From NCBI GenBank assembly GCA_019429145.1, contig JAHYJI010000006.1, positions 1 to 48,545 on the forward strand: 48,545 bases of DNA, written 5' to 3'. The translations under genes and the position numbers were made by a program. Source of the stretch: Coriobacteriia bacterium. GTDB taxonomy: Bacteria; Actinomycetota; Coriobacteriia; Anaerosomatales; SLCP01. Positions 16,765 to 26,691 of the stretch are shown here, piece by piece. The notes under the pieces are model-generated. The model had not been told where the DNA came from. It was given only the letters and a program-made list of their open reading frames with translations, and searched no databases. Position 1 is the first letter of the stretch, and each line of letters opens with the position of its first letter.

Positions 16765-18786
16765 GTGCTGGTTCCGATGGCGAAGATCGAGATCATCGGC
16801 CCGAAGAACGATTTCTTCGAGGTAGTGAGCTTGCTGCATGAGCAGGGCAAGCTACATATCGAGGATCTCTCCCGCAAGATCAGTTCGGGTGAGGTGCCTC
16901 TGCAACGCATGGAGGTCTACGAGACCCAGCAGCAGGACCAGGAGCAGATGGAAGAGCTTCTGATCCGAGTGCGCGCGATCGTCAAAGCGCTTCACCGCGA
17001 CGACCTTCACCTCGATCCCGCGGCTCGCCGTACTCAGTACAGCGAGCTGTTCGCAAAGGATGCAGGCGAGCTGGCCAACGAGGTCACCGCGGTGATCGAG
17101 GAGGTCGAGGATCGGACGGCCGAGCTGGCTACCTCGCGAACGAGCCTGGAGTCGGAGCTCTCACTTCTCGCCCGCTACGAGCCGATCCTTCAGAAGATCC
17201 AGCCGCTCGCGAAGCAGATCGTCACGACCGGTGCGTACGAATCGGTCGCGCTGCTGGTCGAGCGCCGCTATAAGTCCGCTCTCGAGCTTCTCAAGGAGGA
17301 GCTCGACAAGATCACGCACAAGCAGTGCGAGATCGTTTCGACCGACGTCGACGAGAACACCACTGCGGTCATCGTCGTGTTCAGCAAGACCTACTCCGAG
17401 CCGGTTCACAAGTTCCTCGCGATGGAGAACGTCAACCAGATCCGTCTTCCCTCCTCCTTCGAGGACATGCCGTTCGATGCAGCATACGAGAGCCTCAAAG
17501 AGCGGCAGGGCCATCTGCCCGCCGAGCTCGAGAAGGTCTCGATCGAGCTCGAGGAGATGTCTAAGGCCTGGTATCTGCGCTTGATGACGATCCGTGACGT
17601 GCTCATCGACAAGATCGAGGAGATATCGGCGATCCCGAAGTTCGGTCGCACTGACTATGCGTTTGTCATCAACGGGTGGATTCCGGTGAAGGACGTTGAA
17701 GAGCTACGGCAGGGTATCTCATCGAAGTGGGGCGACGACATCATCGTCACCCAGACCGAGGTCACCGAGGCCGAATACGGCGACACGCCCGTCGCGACCA
17801 AGAACCCCAAAGCGATCGCTCCCTTCGAGAAGATCATCGGGGTGCGGGGTGTCCCGCGCTACGGTACCGTCGATCCGACCTGGCTGCTCTTCATCTTCTT
17901 CCCGCTCTTCTACGGGATGATCGTTGGAGACGTAGGATATGGCACCATCATGCTCTCCGTGATCGTCTGGCTACGCCTGAAGTTCAAGCAGAACGAAGTG
18001 ATCCAGATGGCGACATCCATCATCGGACCGGCGGCTACCATGGTCATCGCCTTCGGCGTCGCCTACGGAGAGCTCTTCGGCGACCTGCCGTCCAGAGCGG
18101 GCTGGGTCTATCCGGTCACGGGTTCGGCGTACGCATGGTTGGCGGATGGCACGTACGCCTGGTTCGGGATCCTGCCTATCTTCCACCGCGTGGCCGAGAT
18201 TCTGCCGTTCATGCTCATCGCGATCGCGGCCGGAGTGGTTCACGTGCTCCTCGGCTTGGTCCTCGGCGTCATCAACGCTGTCAGGACCGGTCAGAAGAAG
18301 CATCTCAAGGAGCGCGGGGGCATCCTTATGATGCTCCTGGCGATCCTCATCCTGGTCGGTGTGGGTCAGCTCGCGGTTCTGAGCGGGACCGGTGAGATTG
18401 CATTCCAGCTCGCTGTTGCCGCAATAGCGATCGCCGGTTTCGTGTACGCGATCAAAGGTGGGGGTGTCATGGGCGTCGTCGAGACGCTGGAGTCCTTCAC
18501 CCACATGGCAAGCTACATCCGTATCATGGCCGTGGGCCTGGCAGGCGCATTGTTCGCCGACGCGATCAACCAGATCGTTGTCATCTTGAGCCCGCCGGGC
18601 AGCATCTCGATCGTCGGAATCCTGCTGGGAGTCATACTGCACTCGCTGCACGTCGTCATGGCATCCTTCAGCCCGATGATCCACGCACTGCGTCTCAACT
18701 TGCTGGAGTTCTTCAGCAAGTTTTACGAGACCGGCAATCAGCCGTACAGTCCGTTCACGAAAACCGGAGGTGAAGAGCGCGTATGA
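16765..18786 (+). CDS. ntpI: V/A-type ATPase membrane subunit I
   Basis: Subunit I is the membrane stator holding the two ion half-channels beside the K ring. The protein is about 673 residues: a soluble N-terminal half (to about 350) with long helices, then a C-terminal half with some seven hydrophobic segments. Visible signatures are PLFYGMIVGDVGYG and the later GVVETLESFTHMASYIRIMAVGLAG, which holds the ion-translocating Arg. GTG 16765 has GGGGGG 8 bases upstream; GTG 16756 is an alternative. The stop overlaps ntpK. Confidence 0.93.
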   Translation: MLVPMAKIEIIGPKNDFFEVVSLLHEQGKLHIEDLSRKISSGEVPLQRMEVYETQQQDQEQMEELLIRVRAIVKALHRDDLHLDPAARRTQYSELFAKDAGELANEVTAVIEEVEDRTAELATSRTSLESELSLLARYEPILQKIQPLAKQIVTTGAYESVALLVERRYKSALELLKEELDKITHKQCEIVSTDVDENTTAVIVVFSKTYSEPVHKFLAMENVNQIRLPSSFEDMPFDAAYESLKERQGHLPAELEKVSIELEEMSKAWYLRLMTIRDVLIDKIEEISAIPKFGRTDYAFVINGWIPVKDVEELRQGISSKWGDDIIVTQTEVTEAEYGDTPVATKNPKAIAPFEKIIGVRGVPRYGTVDPTWLLFIFFPLFYGMIVGDVGYGTIMLSVIVWLRLKFKQNEVIQMATSIIGPAATMVIAFGVAYGELFGDLPSRAGWVYPVTGSAYAWLADGTYAWFGILPIFHRVAEILPFMLIAIAAGVVHVLLGLVLGVINAVRTGQKKHLKERGGILMMLLAILILVGVGQLAVLSGTGEIAFQLAVAAIAIAGFVYAIKGGGVMGVVETLESFTHMASYIRIMAVGLAGALFADAINQIVVILSPPGSISIVGILLGVILHSLHVVMASFSPMIHALRLNLLEFFSKFYETGNQPYSPFTKTGGEERV

Positions 18787-19121
18787 ACAAGAATCGGCTC
18801 GCAAAGTGGGTGTTCGGCAGTACGTTCCTGGTGACAATGCTCGTTCCGGCCATGGCGTTCGCTGCTGAGGCGGAGGCAGTCGTCGGCGAGTGGCAGTCCT
18901 ACGTCGCCAAGGCCCTGGCTGCCGGTCTTGCAATGAGCGTATCCGCGCTCGCAGCAGGCTATGCCCAGGCGAAAATCGGTTCTGCAGGCGCTGGCACGCT
19001 CGCCGAGCGTCCTGAGGCCTCCGTGTGGGTCATCGTTCTCCAGGCGCTTCCGGAGATCATCGTCCTGCTGGGCTTCGTTGCCTCCATCCTGATCGTCAAC
19101 ATGCCCGTCACGCCCGCCTAG
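18783..19121 (+). CDS. ntpK: V/A-type ATPase rotor subunit K
   Basis: K forms the ion-carrying membrane ring. The 112-residue protein has a cleavable-looking signal sequence (MNKNRLAKW, hydrophobic core, then AMAFA|AEAEA near residue 28). One helical hairpin follows, with ARSIG-type turn residues AQAKIGSAG and the ion-binding glutamate in VLQALPEIIVLLGF, about residue 93. A single hairpin with a signal peptide resembles Thermus AtpK rather than the duplicated Enterococcus form. The residue after the Glu is Ile rather than Ser/Thr, so sodium coupling is not indicated but not excluded. Confidence 0.9.
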   Translation: MNKNRLAKWVFGSTFLVTMLVPAMAFAAEAEAVVGEWQSYVAKALAAGLAMSVSALAAGYAQAKIGSAGAGTLAERPEASVWVIVLQALPEIIVLLGFVASILIVNMPVTPA

Positions 19122-19167
19122 GCGTGTTGGCACTGACGGCGAGACACAGGAAAGAGGTCCAGGTCCC

Positions 19168-19746
19168 ATGGCCCTAGAAGATATCTTCCGCGCACTAGAC
19201 GAGCAGGCAGACAAGGAGTGCGAAGACATCCTCGCTACTGCTCGGGCGCAGGCCGAGGCCATCCTGGCTGACGCCGAGGAGCAGGCCGCGGGCATCTGTT
19301 CGGCGTGCGTCGAGCACACCGAGTCAGCGATGCAGCGAAAGACGGCCAAGCAGACCAATGCGGCGCGCCTCGAGGGCAAGAAGAAGGTCGCCTCCGTGAA
19401 GGAGGCAGCGGTCAGCGATGCCTTCGAGAAGTCCGCGGAGCGCCTGGCATCAATCCGCACCCGCGACACGTATCCGGGGATCTTCAAGTCTCTGGTATCC
19501 GAGGCCTTCGCCGGTGTATCCGGTGACATGGTGCTGCTGGTCGACCCGTCTGACGAGGCGCTCGCACGCCAGGCCCTGGATGAGCTCGGGGTCGACGCTG
19601 AGGTTCGGACGGAGCTCAGCACGAGCGGCGGGGTGGCGGTGCTGACCGGGAACGGTCGGATCATGCGCCGCAACACGCTCGAGGACCGGCTCGACAAGGT
19701 GCGCAACTTCATTCAGTCAGACGTTGCGGAGATCCTGTTCTCATGA
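19168..19746 (+). CDS. ntpE: V/A-type ATPase peripheral stalk subunit E
   Basis: Subunit E pairs with the G/H-like subunit to form the peripheral stalk. In this 192-residue protein, residues 1-85 are a charged helix (ALEDIFRALDEQADKEC, ATARAQAEAILADAEEQA). The C-terminal globular part contains GGVAVLTGNGRIMRRNTLEDRLD, the typical E-subunit ending. Four cysteines in the N-terminal helix are unusual but I infer no function. ATG 19168 follows AAAGAGG. Its stop overlaps ntpC. Confidence 0.9.
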   Translation: MALEDIFRALDEQADKECEDILATARAQAEAILADAEEQAAGICSACVEHTESAMQRKTAKQTNAARLEGKKKVASVKEAAVSDAFEKSAERLASIRTRDTYPGIFKSLVSEAFAGVSGDMVLLVDPSDEALARQALDELGVDAEVRTELSTSGGVAVLTGNGRIMRRNTLEDRLDKVRNFIQSDVAEILFS

Positions 19747-20840
19747 GTGTGACGACCACGTCATCACGCAACCGCAGCCCTGCGTCCCCAAAGGACTACG
19801 GGTACGCCAATGCCCGCATCCGGGGCATGCGTTCTCGGCTGCTGAGCAGGACGTTCCTTGACGGCCTTATCGCAGAGCAGAGCGTTCAGCGCCTCGTGCA
19901 GGAGATGGACGGTACGGAGTACACGTCGGACCTGGAAGACGCACTGATCCACGGGATCGACGCGACGAGCGTCGACGTCGCCCTGCGCAACAACATGGTG
20001 CAGACCTTCCAGAAGATCATGAGCTTCCTGAATGCCGAGGCCGAGTATCTGGTGACGACGCTGCTCGGCAGGTGGGACATCTTCAACCTGAAGACGATCC
20101 TGCGTGCCAAGCACATGCACCTGCCGCTGGACGAGCTGAAGGACGGCTTGTTGCCTGCGGGTCAGCTGACCCCGGTCGACCTGGAAGCCCTTGCTGCGGC
20201 CGAAGACGTGCGAACGGTAGTCGACATCGCCGTCACCTGGGGCCTGCCGATGGCGTCTGCCCTGCGTGAAGGGCATGCGGAGTTCATGCGTACGGGGGAG
20301 CTCGCATCATTGGAGCTCGCGCTGGACCGATACTACTCGGAGTGGGCGAAGGCCCGGCTGTCCCGTCGGGGGGCCAACATGCGCATGGCGCGTAAAGTCC
20401 TGGCCACCCAGGTGGACGTCGCCAACCTCGTGATGGTCCTGCGCCTGCAGAGTGCCGACATCGAGACCATCGATGTCGATCAGTACTTTCTTGAGGGCGG
20501 CGCGGACATCACACGTGAGCTGTACATGGTTCTCTCCAAGATGTCCGATATCGACGAGGTCCTCGAGCGCCTCCGGGGCACTCCGTACGGCAGGGCTCTG
20601 GACGATGTCTCGATCAAGTACCTCGAGCAGAACTCGATCTCGGTCTTCGAGCGGGCACTCGAGGATCTCTTCATGCGGCGCACGCTCGGCATCGCGAAGG
20701 GCGACCCGCTCGGTATCGGCGTGGCGGTCTCGTACCTGTGGGCCAAGCAGAACGAGATCACCAACCTGCGCATCATCGTCAAGGGCAAGGCCGTAGGGAT
20801 GCCGGAGGACCGTGTGAGAGAGGAGCTCATCCTTGTATAA
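19743..20840 (+). CDS. ntpC: V/A-type ATPase subunit C (d-like socket)
   Basis: Subunit C links the central stalk to the K ring. The 365-residue helical protein shows the family features YGYANARIRGMRSRLL at the start, a middle block with WDIFNLKTILRAKH and the late NEITNLRIIVKGKAVGMPEDRVREEL. It starts at ATG 19743 in an ATGA overlap with ntpE and ends by overlapping the next gene by 8 bases. Length is near that of other bacterial C subunits. Confidence 0.9.
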   Translation: MSVTTTSSRNRSPASPKDYGYANARIRGMRSRLLSRTFLDGLIAEQSVQRLVQEMDGTEYTSDLEDALIHGIDATSVDVALRNNMVQTFQKIMSFLNAEAEYLVTTLLGRWDIFNLKTILRAKHMHLPLDELKDGLLPAGQLTPVDLEALAAAEDVRTVVDIAVTWGLPMASALREGHAEFMRTGELASLELALDRYYSEWAKARLSRRGANMRMARKVLATQVDVANLVMVLRLQSADIETIDVDQYFLEGGADITRELYMVLSKMSDIDEVLERLRGTPYGRALDDVSIKYLEQNSISVFERALEDLFMRRTLGIAKGDPLGIGVAVSYLWAKQNEITNLRIIVKGKAVGMPEDRVREELILV

Positions 20841-21165
20841 GCTCGTCGTCCTCACCGACTCCGACACCGCGGACGGTTTCAGGCTCGCCGGCGTGGATGT
20901 GATGGTGGCTGAGTCGGAAGAGGAGTCGCGCAAGGCGCTCAACTCGCTGCTCGATGATGAAGGGAGCGGCATCATCGCGGTCAACGAGAAGATGATGGCC
21001 GCCATCGACGAGCGCACGCAGCGCAAGATAGACAACAGTTACCGTCCGATTGTCATCTCGCTTCCCATCAGGGAGCAGCTGGCGATGGGCGAGGACCACC
21101 GGGCGTACCTGGCACGCCTGATCAGAAGAGCAATCGGATTCGACATAACACTGAGGCGAGGCTGA
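20833..21165 (+). CDS. ntpG: V/A-type ATPase central stalk subunit F (NtpG)
   Basis: Subunit F is the small Rossmann-like part of the rotating central stalk. The 110-residue protein starts [22 protein letters not shown] and contains [10 protein letters not shown] and RPIVISLP, the classic F-subunit blocks. The start codon is TTG 20833, inside the end of ntpC (8-base overlap), which implies coupling. The stop TGA shares one base with the ntpA start (TGATG). Confidence 0.9.
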   Translation: MYKLVVLTDSDTADGFRLAGVDVMVAESEEESRKALNSLLDDEGSGIIAVNEKMMAAIDERTQRKIDNSYRPIVISLPIREQLAMGEDHRAYLARLIRRAIGFDITLRRG

Positions 21166-22916
21166 TGATTGCAGGGACTATCTCGAAAATCACCGGACCG
21201 GTGGCCGTCGCATCGGGCATGACCGGGTCCAAGATGTATGACATCGTGCGCGTCGGCAACGAGGGCCTGATGGGAGAGATCATCAGGCTCGAGGGCGACC
21301 GCTCGACGATCCAGGTCTACGAGGACACCTCCGGTCTGAAGGTCGGCGACCCTGTCGAATCGACTGAAGGCCCGCTCCTCGTGGAGCTCGGACCGGGGCT
21401 GCTCTCCTCGATCTACGATGGCGTGCAGCGCCCGTTGCCTGTCGTTGCGCAGAGCGGCGACTACATCCAGCGCGGTACCGTTGCCTCGGCACTGGACCGG
21501 GAGAAGCTGTGGGACTTCACCCCCATCGCGACGGTGGGCCAGGAGGTCGTCGGCGGCGACGTCATCGGCTCCACGCCCGAGGGTCAGACCATCATCCACA
21601 AGGTCATGGTCCCGCCTGACGTCAAGGGCAAGATCAAGAAGGTCGTGCCCGCCGGCCGGTACAACGTAGACACGGCGGTGGCCCAGCTCGAGGACGGTAC
21701 CGAGATCAAGATGTCGCAGTGGTGGCCGGTCCGTCAGGGCCGCCCCTACGAGCGCAAGCTCGATCCGACGCACCCGTTCACGACAGGCACGCGCATCCTC
21801 GACACCTTCTTCCCGATCGCGATGGGTGGCAACGCCATCATCCCGGGTGGCTTCGGGACGGGTAAGACGGTCACGCAGCAGTCGCTCGCCAAGTGGGCCG
21901 ACGTCGACATCATCGTCTACGTCGGCTGTGGTGAGCGCGGCAACGAGATGACCGAGGTCCTCGTCGAGTTCCCCGAGCTGGAGGACCCGCGCACGGGCGC
22001 GCCGCTCATGGACCGCACCGTGCTCGTCGCCAACACCTCGAACATGCCGGTGGCCGCGCGCGAGGCCTCCATCTACGTGGGTGCTACGCTCGCCGAGTTC
22101 TATCGCGACATGGGCTACAGCGTCGCGATGATGGCCGACTCCACCTCCCGGTGGGGAGAGGCGCTCCGAGAGGTCTCCGGTCGTCTCGAGGAGATGCCGG
22201 GTGAGGAAGGCTATCCCGCATACCTCGCGACGCGACTCGCGGCCTTCTACGAACGTTCTGGCCGCGTTCGTCCGATCGGATCGGACGACGAGCGCGTCGG
22301 TTCGGTCACCATGGTGGGTGCGGTCTCGCCGGCAGGCGGAGACATGTCCGAGCCCATGACCCAGAACTCCCTGCGAGTCTCCGGTGCCTTCTGGGCGCTG
22401 GACACCTCGCTTGCACAGCGCCGGCACTTCCCGGCCATCTCATGGACGAAGTCCTACACGCTCTTCCTCGGACAGGTTAGCGGTTGGTACGAGGAGAACG
22501 TCGCGTCGGACTGGCACGTTCTGCGCGACCAGGCGATGTCCATTCTCCAGAAGGAGACGGAGCTCCAGGAGATCGTCCAGCTCGTCGGGCCGGACGCTCT
22601 GCCCGAGTCCGAGAAGATCATTCTCGAGGTCGCGCGCATGTTGCGTGAGGACTTCCTGCAGCAGTTCGCGTTCCACGAGATCGACGCCTACTGCCCGCCC
22701 AAGAAGCAGTACCTGATCCTGAAGGCGATCCTCTCGTTCCACGAGGCCGCCGCGTCGGCACTCAACAGAGGCGTCTCGCTGAGACAGATTCTCGAGATGC
22801 CATTCAGGGACGAGATCTCCATGCTGAAGACGACCCCGCACGAAGAGGCGATGGAGGCGATTCCGGGATTCTGCACCCGGGTCGCCGAGGAGATCGCCGG
22901 AATCGAGGTGTACTAA
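21165..22916 (+). CDS. ntpA: V/A-type ATPase catalytic subunit A
   Basis: Catalytic subunit of the A3B3 head, hydrolysing or making ATP. The 583-residue protein has the N-terminal barrel ([13 protein letters not shown]) and the long A-specific insertion. The P-loop GGFGTGKT lies near residue 230 with a GERGNEM block after it. Walker B and catalytic regions include [15 protein letters not shown] and [14 protein letters not shown]. It is clearly the A subunit and not an F-type beta subunit because of the insertion and the GFGTGKT loop. Translation is coupled to ntpG. Confidence 0.97.
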   Translation: MIAGTISKITGPVAVASGMTGSKMYDIVRVGNEGLMGEIIRLEGDRSTIQVYEDTSGLKVGDPVESTEGPLLVELGPGLLSSIYDGVQRPLPVVAQSGDYIQRGTVASALDREKLWDFTPIATVGQEVVGGDVIGSTPEGQTIIHKVMVPPDVKGKIKKVVPAGRYNVDTAVAQLEDGTEIKMSQWWPVRQGRPYERKLDPTHPFTTGTRILDTFFPIAMGGNAIIPGGFGTGKTVTQQSLAKWADVDIIVYVGCGERGNEMTEVLVEFPELEDPRTGAPLMDRTVLVANTSNMPVAAREASIYVGATLAEFYRDMGYSVAMMADSTSRWGEALREVSGRLEEMPGEEGYPAYLATRLAAFYERSGRVRPIGSDDERVGSVTMVGAVSPAGGDMSEPMTQNSLRVSGAFWALDTSLAQRRHFPAISWTKSYTLFLGQVSGWYEENVASDWHVLRDQAMSILQKETELQEIVQLVGPDALPESEKIILEVARMLREDFLQQFAFHEIDAYCPPKKQYLILKAILSFHEAAASALNRGVSLRQILEMPFRDEISMLKTTPHEEAMEAIPGFCTRVAEEIAGIEVY

Positions 22917-22917
22917 C

Positions 22918-24354
22918 GTGACGCCAGAGACGATGACGCCCCCCATGGCGCCGAAGGCCCGTCCGCTGGTCTCGACGGACTACCGGACCCTGAGCTACGT
23001 GACGGGCCCGCTCATCTTCGTCGAGAACGTGCACGACGTGGCCTACGACGAGATGGTTGCCATCCGGATGCCGGACGCCAGCCGTCGCAGCGGCCAGGTA
23101 CTCGAGGTCAGCGGCACCACCGCAGTCATCCAGGTCTTCGAGGGCACGCGCGGCATCGATGTCGACGCCACCGAGGTGCGCTTCCTCGAGGAGGTCGCCC
23201 GCATCGACGTGTCGCCCGACCTGCTCGGCCGCGTGCTGAACGGCACGGGCGCTCCGATCGACGGTGGCGCGCCCATCATCCCGGAGCGTCGCCTGTCGAT
23301 GACCGGTGCACCCATCAACCCGTACACGCGCGAGAAGCCGGCGGACTTCATCGAGACCGGCATCAGCGCGATCGACGGGCTGAACACGCTCGTACGCGGG
23401 CAGAAGCTGCCGATCTTCTCGGGTTCCGGTCTGCCGGCCAACGAGCTCGCCGCACAGATCATCCGGCAGGCGCGCGTCAAGAGCGGCGAGGACTTCGCCA
23501 TCGTGTTCGGCGCGATGGGCATCACCCACCGCGAGTCCGCCTACTTCATGAACCAGTTCGAGAGCACCGGCGCACTCGAGCGAGTCGTCTTCTTCCTGAA
23601 CCTGGCCGACGACCCCACGGTCGAGCGCCTGCTCACCCCCAAGGCGGCGCTGACGGTTGCCGAGTACCTCGCGTTCGAGAAGGACATGCAGGTCCTCGTC
23701 GTGCTCTCCGACATGACGAACTACTGCGAGGCGCTGCGCGAGGTTTCGACGGCTCGCGAAGAGGTTCCTGGTCGACGTGGCTATCCCGGATACATGTACA
23801 CCGACCTTTCGATGATCTACGAGCGCGCGGGTCGCATCAAAGGCCGCAAGGGTTCCGTGACTCAGCTGCCGATCCTCACCATGCCTGACGACGACATCAC
23901 GCACCCGATTCCCGACCTTACCGGCTACATCACCGAGGGTCAGATCGTGCTCTCACGCCAGCTCCATCGTCGCGCGGTCTACCCGCCCATCGACGTGTTG
24001 CCGTGCCTGTCGCGACTGATGAACCTGGGTATCGGCGAGGGCAAGACGCGTGAGGACCACCGCGAGGTCGCCAACCAGCTCTACGCGGCGTACGCGCAGG
24101 GCCGCGACCTCCGTAAGCTGGTCGCGATCGTCGGTGAGGAGGCCCTGTCGGACAACGACCGCTCCTACCTCCGCTTCGCGGACGAGTTCGAGAAGCGGAT
24201 CGTGGGACAGGGCGAAGAGGGACGCACTATCGAAGACACGCTTGCCATCAGCTGGGAGCTCATGGCGGGTCTGCCGATGGGCGAGCTCAAGCGCGTCCGC
24301 GACTTCATCGACAAGTACCATCCCAACGCCGAGCAGGCCTCCGACGAGGCCTAA
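22918..24354 (+). CDS. ntpB: V/A-type ATPase regulatory subunit B
   Basis: Non-catalytic partner of A in the head. The 478-residue protein has an N-terminal barrel ([16 protein letters not shown]) and, in place of a true P-loop, [15 protein letters not shown], as in other B subunits. The block [23 protein letters not shown] is split across the nucleotide interface. It starts at GTG 22918, one base after the ntpA stop region, and ends nine bases before ntpD. Confidence 0.96.
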   Translation: MTPETMTPPMAPKARPLVSTDYRTLSYVTGPLIFVENVHDVAYDEMVAIRMPDASRRSGQVLEVSGTTAVIQVFEGTRGIDVDATEVRFLEEVARIDVSPDLLGRVLNGTGAPIDGGAPIIPERRLSMTGAPINPYTREKPADFIETGISAIDGLNTLVRGQKLPIFSGSGLPANELAAQIIRQARVKSGEDFAIVFGAMGITHRESAYFMNQFESTGALERVVFFLNLADDPTVERLLTPKAALTVAEYLAFEKDMQVLVVLSDMTNYCEALREVSTAREEVPGRRGYPGYMYTDLSMIYERAGRIKGRKGSVTQLPILTMPDDDITHPIPDLTGYITEGQIVLSRQLHRRAVYPPIDVLPCLSRLMNLGIGEGKTREDHREVANQLYAAYAQGRDLRKLVAIVGEEALSDNDRSYLRFADEFEKRIVGQGEEGRTIEDTLAISWELMAGLPMGELKRVRDFIDKYHPNAEQASDEA

Positions 24355-24363
24355 GGGGAGACG

Positions 24364-25014
24364 ATGGAGGAAGTACGCCCAACACGTTCAGAGCTACTCG
24401 AGCGCCGCGAGCAGATCAAGCTTGCCGAGCAGGGCATGGATCTGCTCAAGCAGAAGCGCGATGCGCTGCTTATCGAGTTCATGGGCGTCATGGACGAGAC
24501 ACTGCGTCTTTCGGAGTCGCTGCAGAAGAACGTCGCCGAGGCGCAGTACGCCCTTGCCGTCGCGAAGGCCGTCGACGGCACGGTGGCGCTGCGCTCGGCC
24601 GGTATGGCCACGCAGAGCGAGATCGTCGTCGACATGACGGGCACGCGCATCATGGGTGTCTCCGTCCCGGTGGTCACCAAGGGCGAGAGCCCGATCCGCT
24701 CGTCGTTCACGCGTGGCTACTCGGTTACGGGTGTTTCATCCCGAGTCGATGAGACCGCGGACAAGTTCGAGCGGATCCTCGATGTCATCATCGAGTACGC
24801 CGATATCGAGACGCGACTCAAGCGCCTCGGCGAGGAGATCCAGAAGACCAACCGTCGGGTTAACGCGCTGGAGCAGGTGACCGTTCCCGCGCTCAGGGAG
24901 CAGGTCAGCTATATCCGGCAAACGCTCGACGAGCGCGCGCGCGAGGACCTCTTCCGGCTGAAGAAGGTCAAGAAGAAGATCGAGAGCAAGAAGGCTGCTC
25001 AGGCGCGAGGGTAG
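24364..25014 (+). CDS. ntpD: V/A-type ATPase central stalk subunit D
   Basis: D is the coiled-coil rotor shaft inside the A3B3 head. The 216-residue protein starts EEVRPTRSELLERREQIKLAEQG and contains the typical LLKQKRDALLIEFMG helix. A second long helix ends in FRLKKVKKKIESKKAAQARG. RBS GGGGAG precedes the ATG. It is the last gene of the operon and is followed by a strong hairpin, so I see no NtpH or NtpJ homologue here. Confidence 0.94.
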   Translation: MEEVRPTRSELLERREQIKLAEQGMDLLKQKRDALLIEFMGVMDETLRLSESLQKNVAEAQYALAVAKAVDGTVALRSAGMATQSEIVVDMTGTRIMGVSVPVVTKGESPIRSSFTRGYSVTGVSSRVDETADKFERILDVIIEYADIETRLKRLGEEIQKTNRRVNALEQVTVPALREQVSYIRQTLDERAREDLFRLKKVKKKIESKKAAQARG

Positions 25015-25075
25015 TTCGGCGCCTGTACTTTCGCAACGAGTCCCCGCGGCGCACGTGCGGACACACGATACGTAA

Positions 25076-25109
25076 GAGGCCGCCTGCCCGGGATCCGGGC
25101 GGCGGCCTC
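25076..25109 (+). terminator. Terminator after the V/A-ATPase operon
   Basis: GAGGCCGCC (25076-25084) pairs with GGCGGCCTC (25101-25109), and the inner GCCCG/CGGGC extends the stem, giving about 14 bp. No U-tract follows. It closes the plus-strand operon and may also work for the convergent minus-strand gene. Confidence 0.65.
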
Positions 25110-25115
25110 CGCGTT

Positions 25116-25137
25116 ACGGGGAACCCCCGAACCCCGT
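25116..25137 (-). terminator. Hairpin at the 3' end of the minus-strand small gene
   Basis: ACGGGG (25116-25121) pairs with CCCCGT (25132-25137), two bases beyond the stop of the minus-strand gene. It lacks a clear U-tract. It fits convergent transcription between the ATPase operon and this gene. Confidence 0.4.
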
Positions 25138-25138
25138 G

Positions 25139-25480
25139 TCACGCCCTATCGGCAACGACCTGCTTCATATCGGCCAGGATGTCGACCGCGTTGCGGGTGT
25201 GCTTGCGCAGCTCCCGTCCGAGGAGCAGCAGCTTTCGGACGTCGTGCATCTGCAGGTGCCCGAAGCGCAGGGACTCCCACTCATCGCGGGCGGTGTATCC
25301 CCACACCTCACCGAGGACCCACTCGAACTCCTCGATCTCATGATCGGTGAGGGCCGCCCACTCGCGACCGAGGTTGTGCCTGATTCGCTCTATCTCACGC
25401 TGTACCGCCTGAGCCCGGCGCAGTTTGTGCGTGCGGATGCCGAGTTCCTCGTCGGTAACGTCGGGTCGCTTGCTGTTCAT
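25139..25480 (-). CDS. Uncharacterised 113-residue helical protein
   Basis: I do not recognise this family. The protein starts [20 protein letters not shown] and is highly charged and Leu/Arg-rich, with no membrane segment, signal peptide or cysteine pairs. Aromatic residues cluster in the middle ([27 protein letters not shown]). The last 30 residues look like an amphipathic helix ([18 protein letters not shown]). A perfect-looking AGGAGGTGAG (about 25487-25496 on the minus strand) precedes the ATG, so it is very likely translated. It stands alone, convergent with ntpD and divergent from the nitroreductase gene. Confidence 0.75.
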   Translation of the reverse strand: MNSKRPDVTDEELGIRTHKLRRAQAVQREIERIRHNLGREWAALTDHEIEEFEWVLGEVWGYTARDEWESLRFGHLQMHDVRKLLLLGRELRKHTRNAVDILADMKQVVADRA

Positions 25481-25577
25481 GGGCTCTCACCTCCTGGATA
25501 CGATATTCTCTGCGGGACGCCCCGTTCCTTGTTCTAGAATACCCGTGTAGCCCCCCGTGAGTTGCGGAAGGAAGCCG

Positions 25578-26093
25578 ATGGAATTCTCCGACGTCCTCGC
25601 CCGGCGACGCAGTGTGCGCCACTTCAACTCCCGCCTCGCTGTGAGCGACGAGGACGTCCGCGCCCTGCTCTTGGCAGCCGTCAGCGCTCCGAGCGCGGGA
25701 AACATCCAGCCCTGGCGCTTCACGGTCCTGCGCACCGAGGCCGCGCGCGAGAGGCTCGCCGCCGTGCTCGGGCAGCGGTGGGCGACTGCGGCACCCGTCG
25801 TCATCGTGGTCTCTGTGGACCCGCGTCCCTGCGCCGCGCGCTACGGCGACCGCGGGGAGATGCTCTACTCCATCCAGGACACTGCCGCCGCGGTGAGCAA
25901 CATCCTGCTCTCTGCGGTCGATCGCGGCCTGGCGTCCTGCTGGATCGGCGCGTTCGACGAGCGCGCGGTGCGCGACGCCCTCGGGATCCCGGCGCCCATC
26001 ACGCCCATCGCCATCCTGCCGGTCGGTCACTCCGCCGAGTCCTCGGCCAAGCCCGCCCGCAGGCCACTCGAGGAGGTCACGACGTGGCTGTGA
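25578..26093 (+). CDS. Nitroreductase family protein
   Basis: FMN-dependent oxidoreductase of the nitroreductase superfamily. The 171-residue protein begins [19 protein letters not shown] (FMN phosphate contact) and shows [16 protein letters not shown]. Later come [28 protein letters not shown] and [11 protein letters not shown], matching the short NfsB-like group. ATG 25578 is preceded by GGAAGGA; an upstream GTG (25557) lacks a binding site. A TAGAAT at about 25534 could be its -10. The substrate is unknown. It overlaps nothing but lies four bases from udg. Confidence 0.88.
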   Translation: MEFSDVLARRRSVRHFNSRLAVSDEDVRALLLAAVSAPSAGNIQPWRFTVLRTEAARERLAAVLGQRWATAAPVVIVVSVDPRPCAARYGDRGEMLYSIQDTAAAVSNILLSAVDRGLASCWIGAFDERAVRDALGIPAPITPIAILPVGHSAESSAKPARRPLEEVTTWL

Positions 26094-26097
26094 GGCC

Positions 26098-26691
26098 ATG
26101 GACAGCCTGAGCGAGCTCCAGGAGTTCATCGGCGAGTGCCACCGGTGCCCGCTGGGCGACACGCGTACGACCCTGGTGTTCGGAGTCGGGCGGGCCGATG
26201 CCGACCTCATGTTCGTCGGTGAGGCTCCCGGTCGCAACGAGGACTTGAAAGGCGAGCCGTTCGTGGGCGCGGCGGGCAAGCTACTCGACGAGCTGCTCGC
26301 CTCGATCGGGCTGCACCGGTCGGAGGTCTACATCGCCAACATCCTCAAGTGCCGACCCCCGGGTAACCGCAACCCGCAGGCGGACGAGATCGAGACGTGC
26401 ACCCCCTTCCTGAGGGAGCAGGTGCGCCTCATCGACCCGAAGGTGATCGTCACGCTCGGAAACTTCGCCACCCGGTTCGTGCTCAAGACCTCGACCGGCA
26501 TCACCGGCCTGCGCGGCTCGCTCCATCGCGCGGGCCGTTTCACGGTGCTGCCGATCTTCCATCCGGCCGCCGCCCTCTACGATGCCACCAAGCGCAACGT
26601 GCTGATGGCCGACTTCGCTCTTCTCGGTGAGGTACTGGCGGCGCCTGACGAGCAGCACGAGCCCCTCCAGGCGGAGCTGTTCGAGTCGTGA
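26098..26691 (+). CDS. udg: Uracil-DNA glycosylase, family 4 (Fe-S)
   Basis: It removes uracil from DNA to start base-excision repair. The 197-residue protein has the family 4 active-site motif GEAPGRNED at 41-49, the distal motif FHPAAAL near 154 and four cysteines C14, C17, C85 and C101 placed for a [4Fe-4S] cluster. ATG 26098 is the first codon giving the [14 protein letters not shown] start. Its stop overlaps tsaE (GTGA). The same superfamily includes SPO1 polymerase-like proteins, but motifs favour UDG. Confidence 0.92.
   Translation: MDSLSELQEFIGECHRCPLGDTRTTLVFGVGRADADLMFVGEAPGRNEDLKGEPFVGAAGKLLDELLASIGLHRSEVYIANILKCRPPGNRNPQADEIETCTPFLREQVRLIDPKVIVTLGNFATRFVLKTSTGITGLRGSLHRAGRFTVLPIFHPAAALYDATKRNVLMADFALLGEVLAAPDEQHEPLQAELFES

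Noticed and set aside
18783-19121. Calling the ATPase sodium-coupled from the K subunit alone
   Set aside because: Ligand residues are ambiguous: Gln precedes the Glu, but Ile replaces the following Ser/Thr. Sequence alone does not settle the ion.
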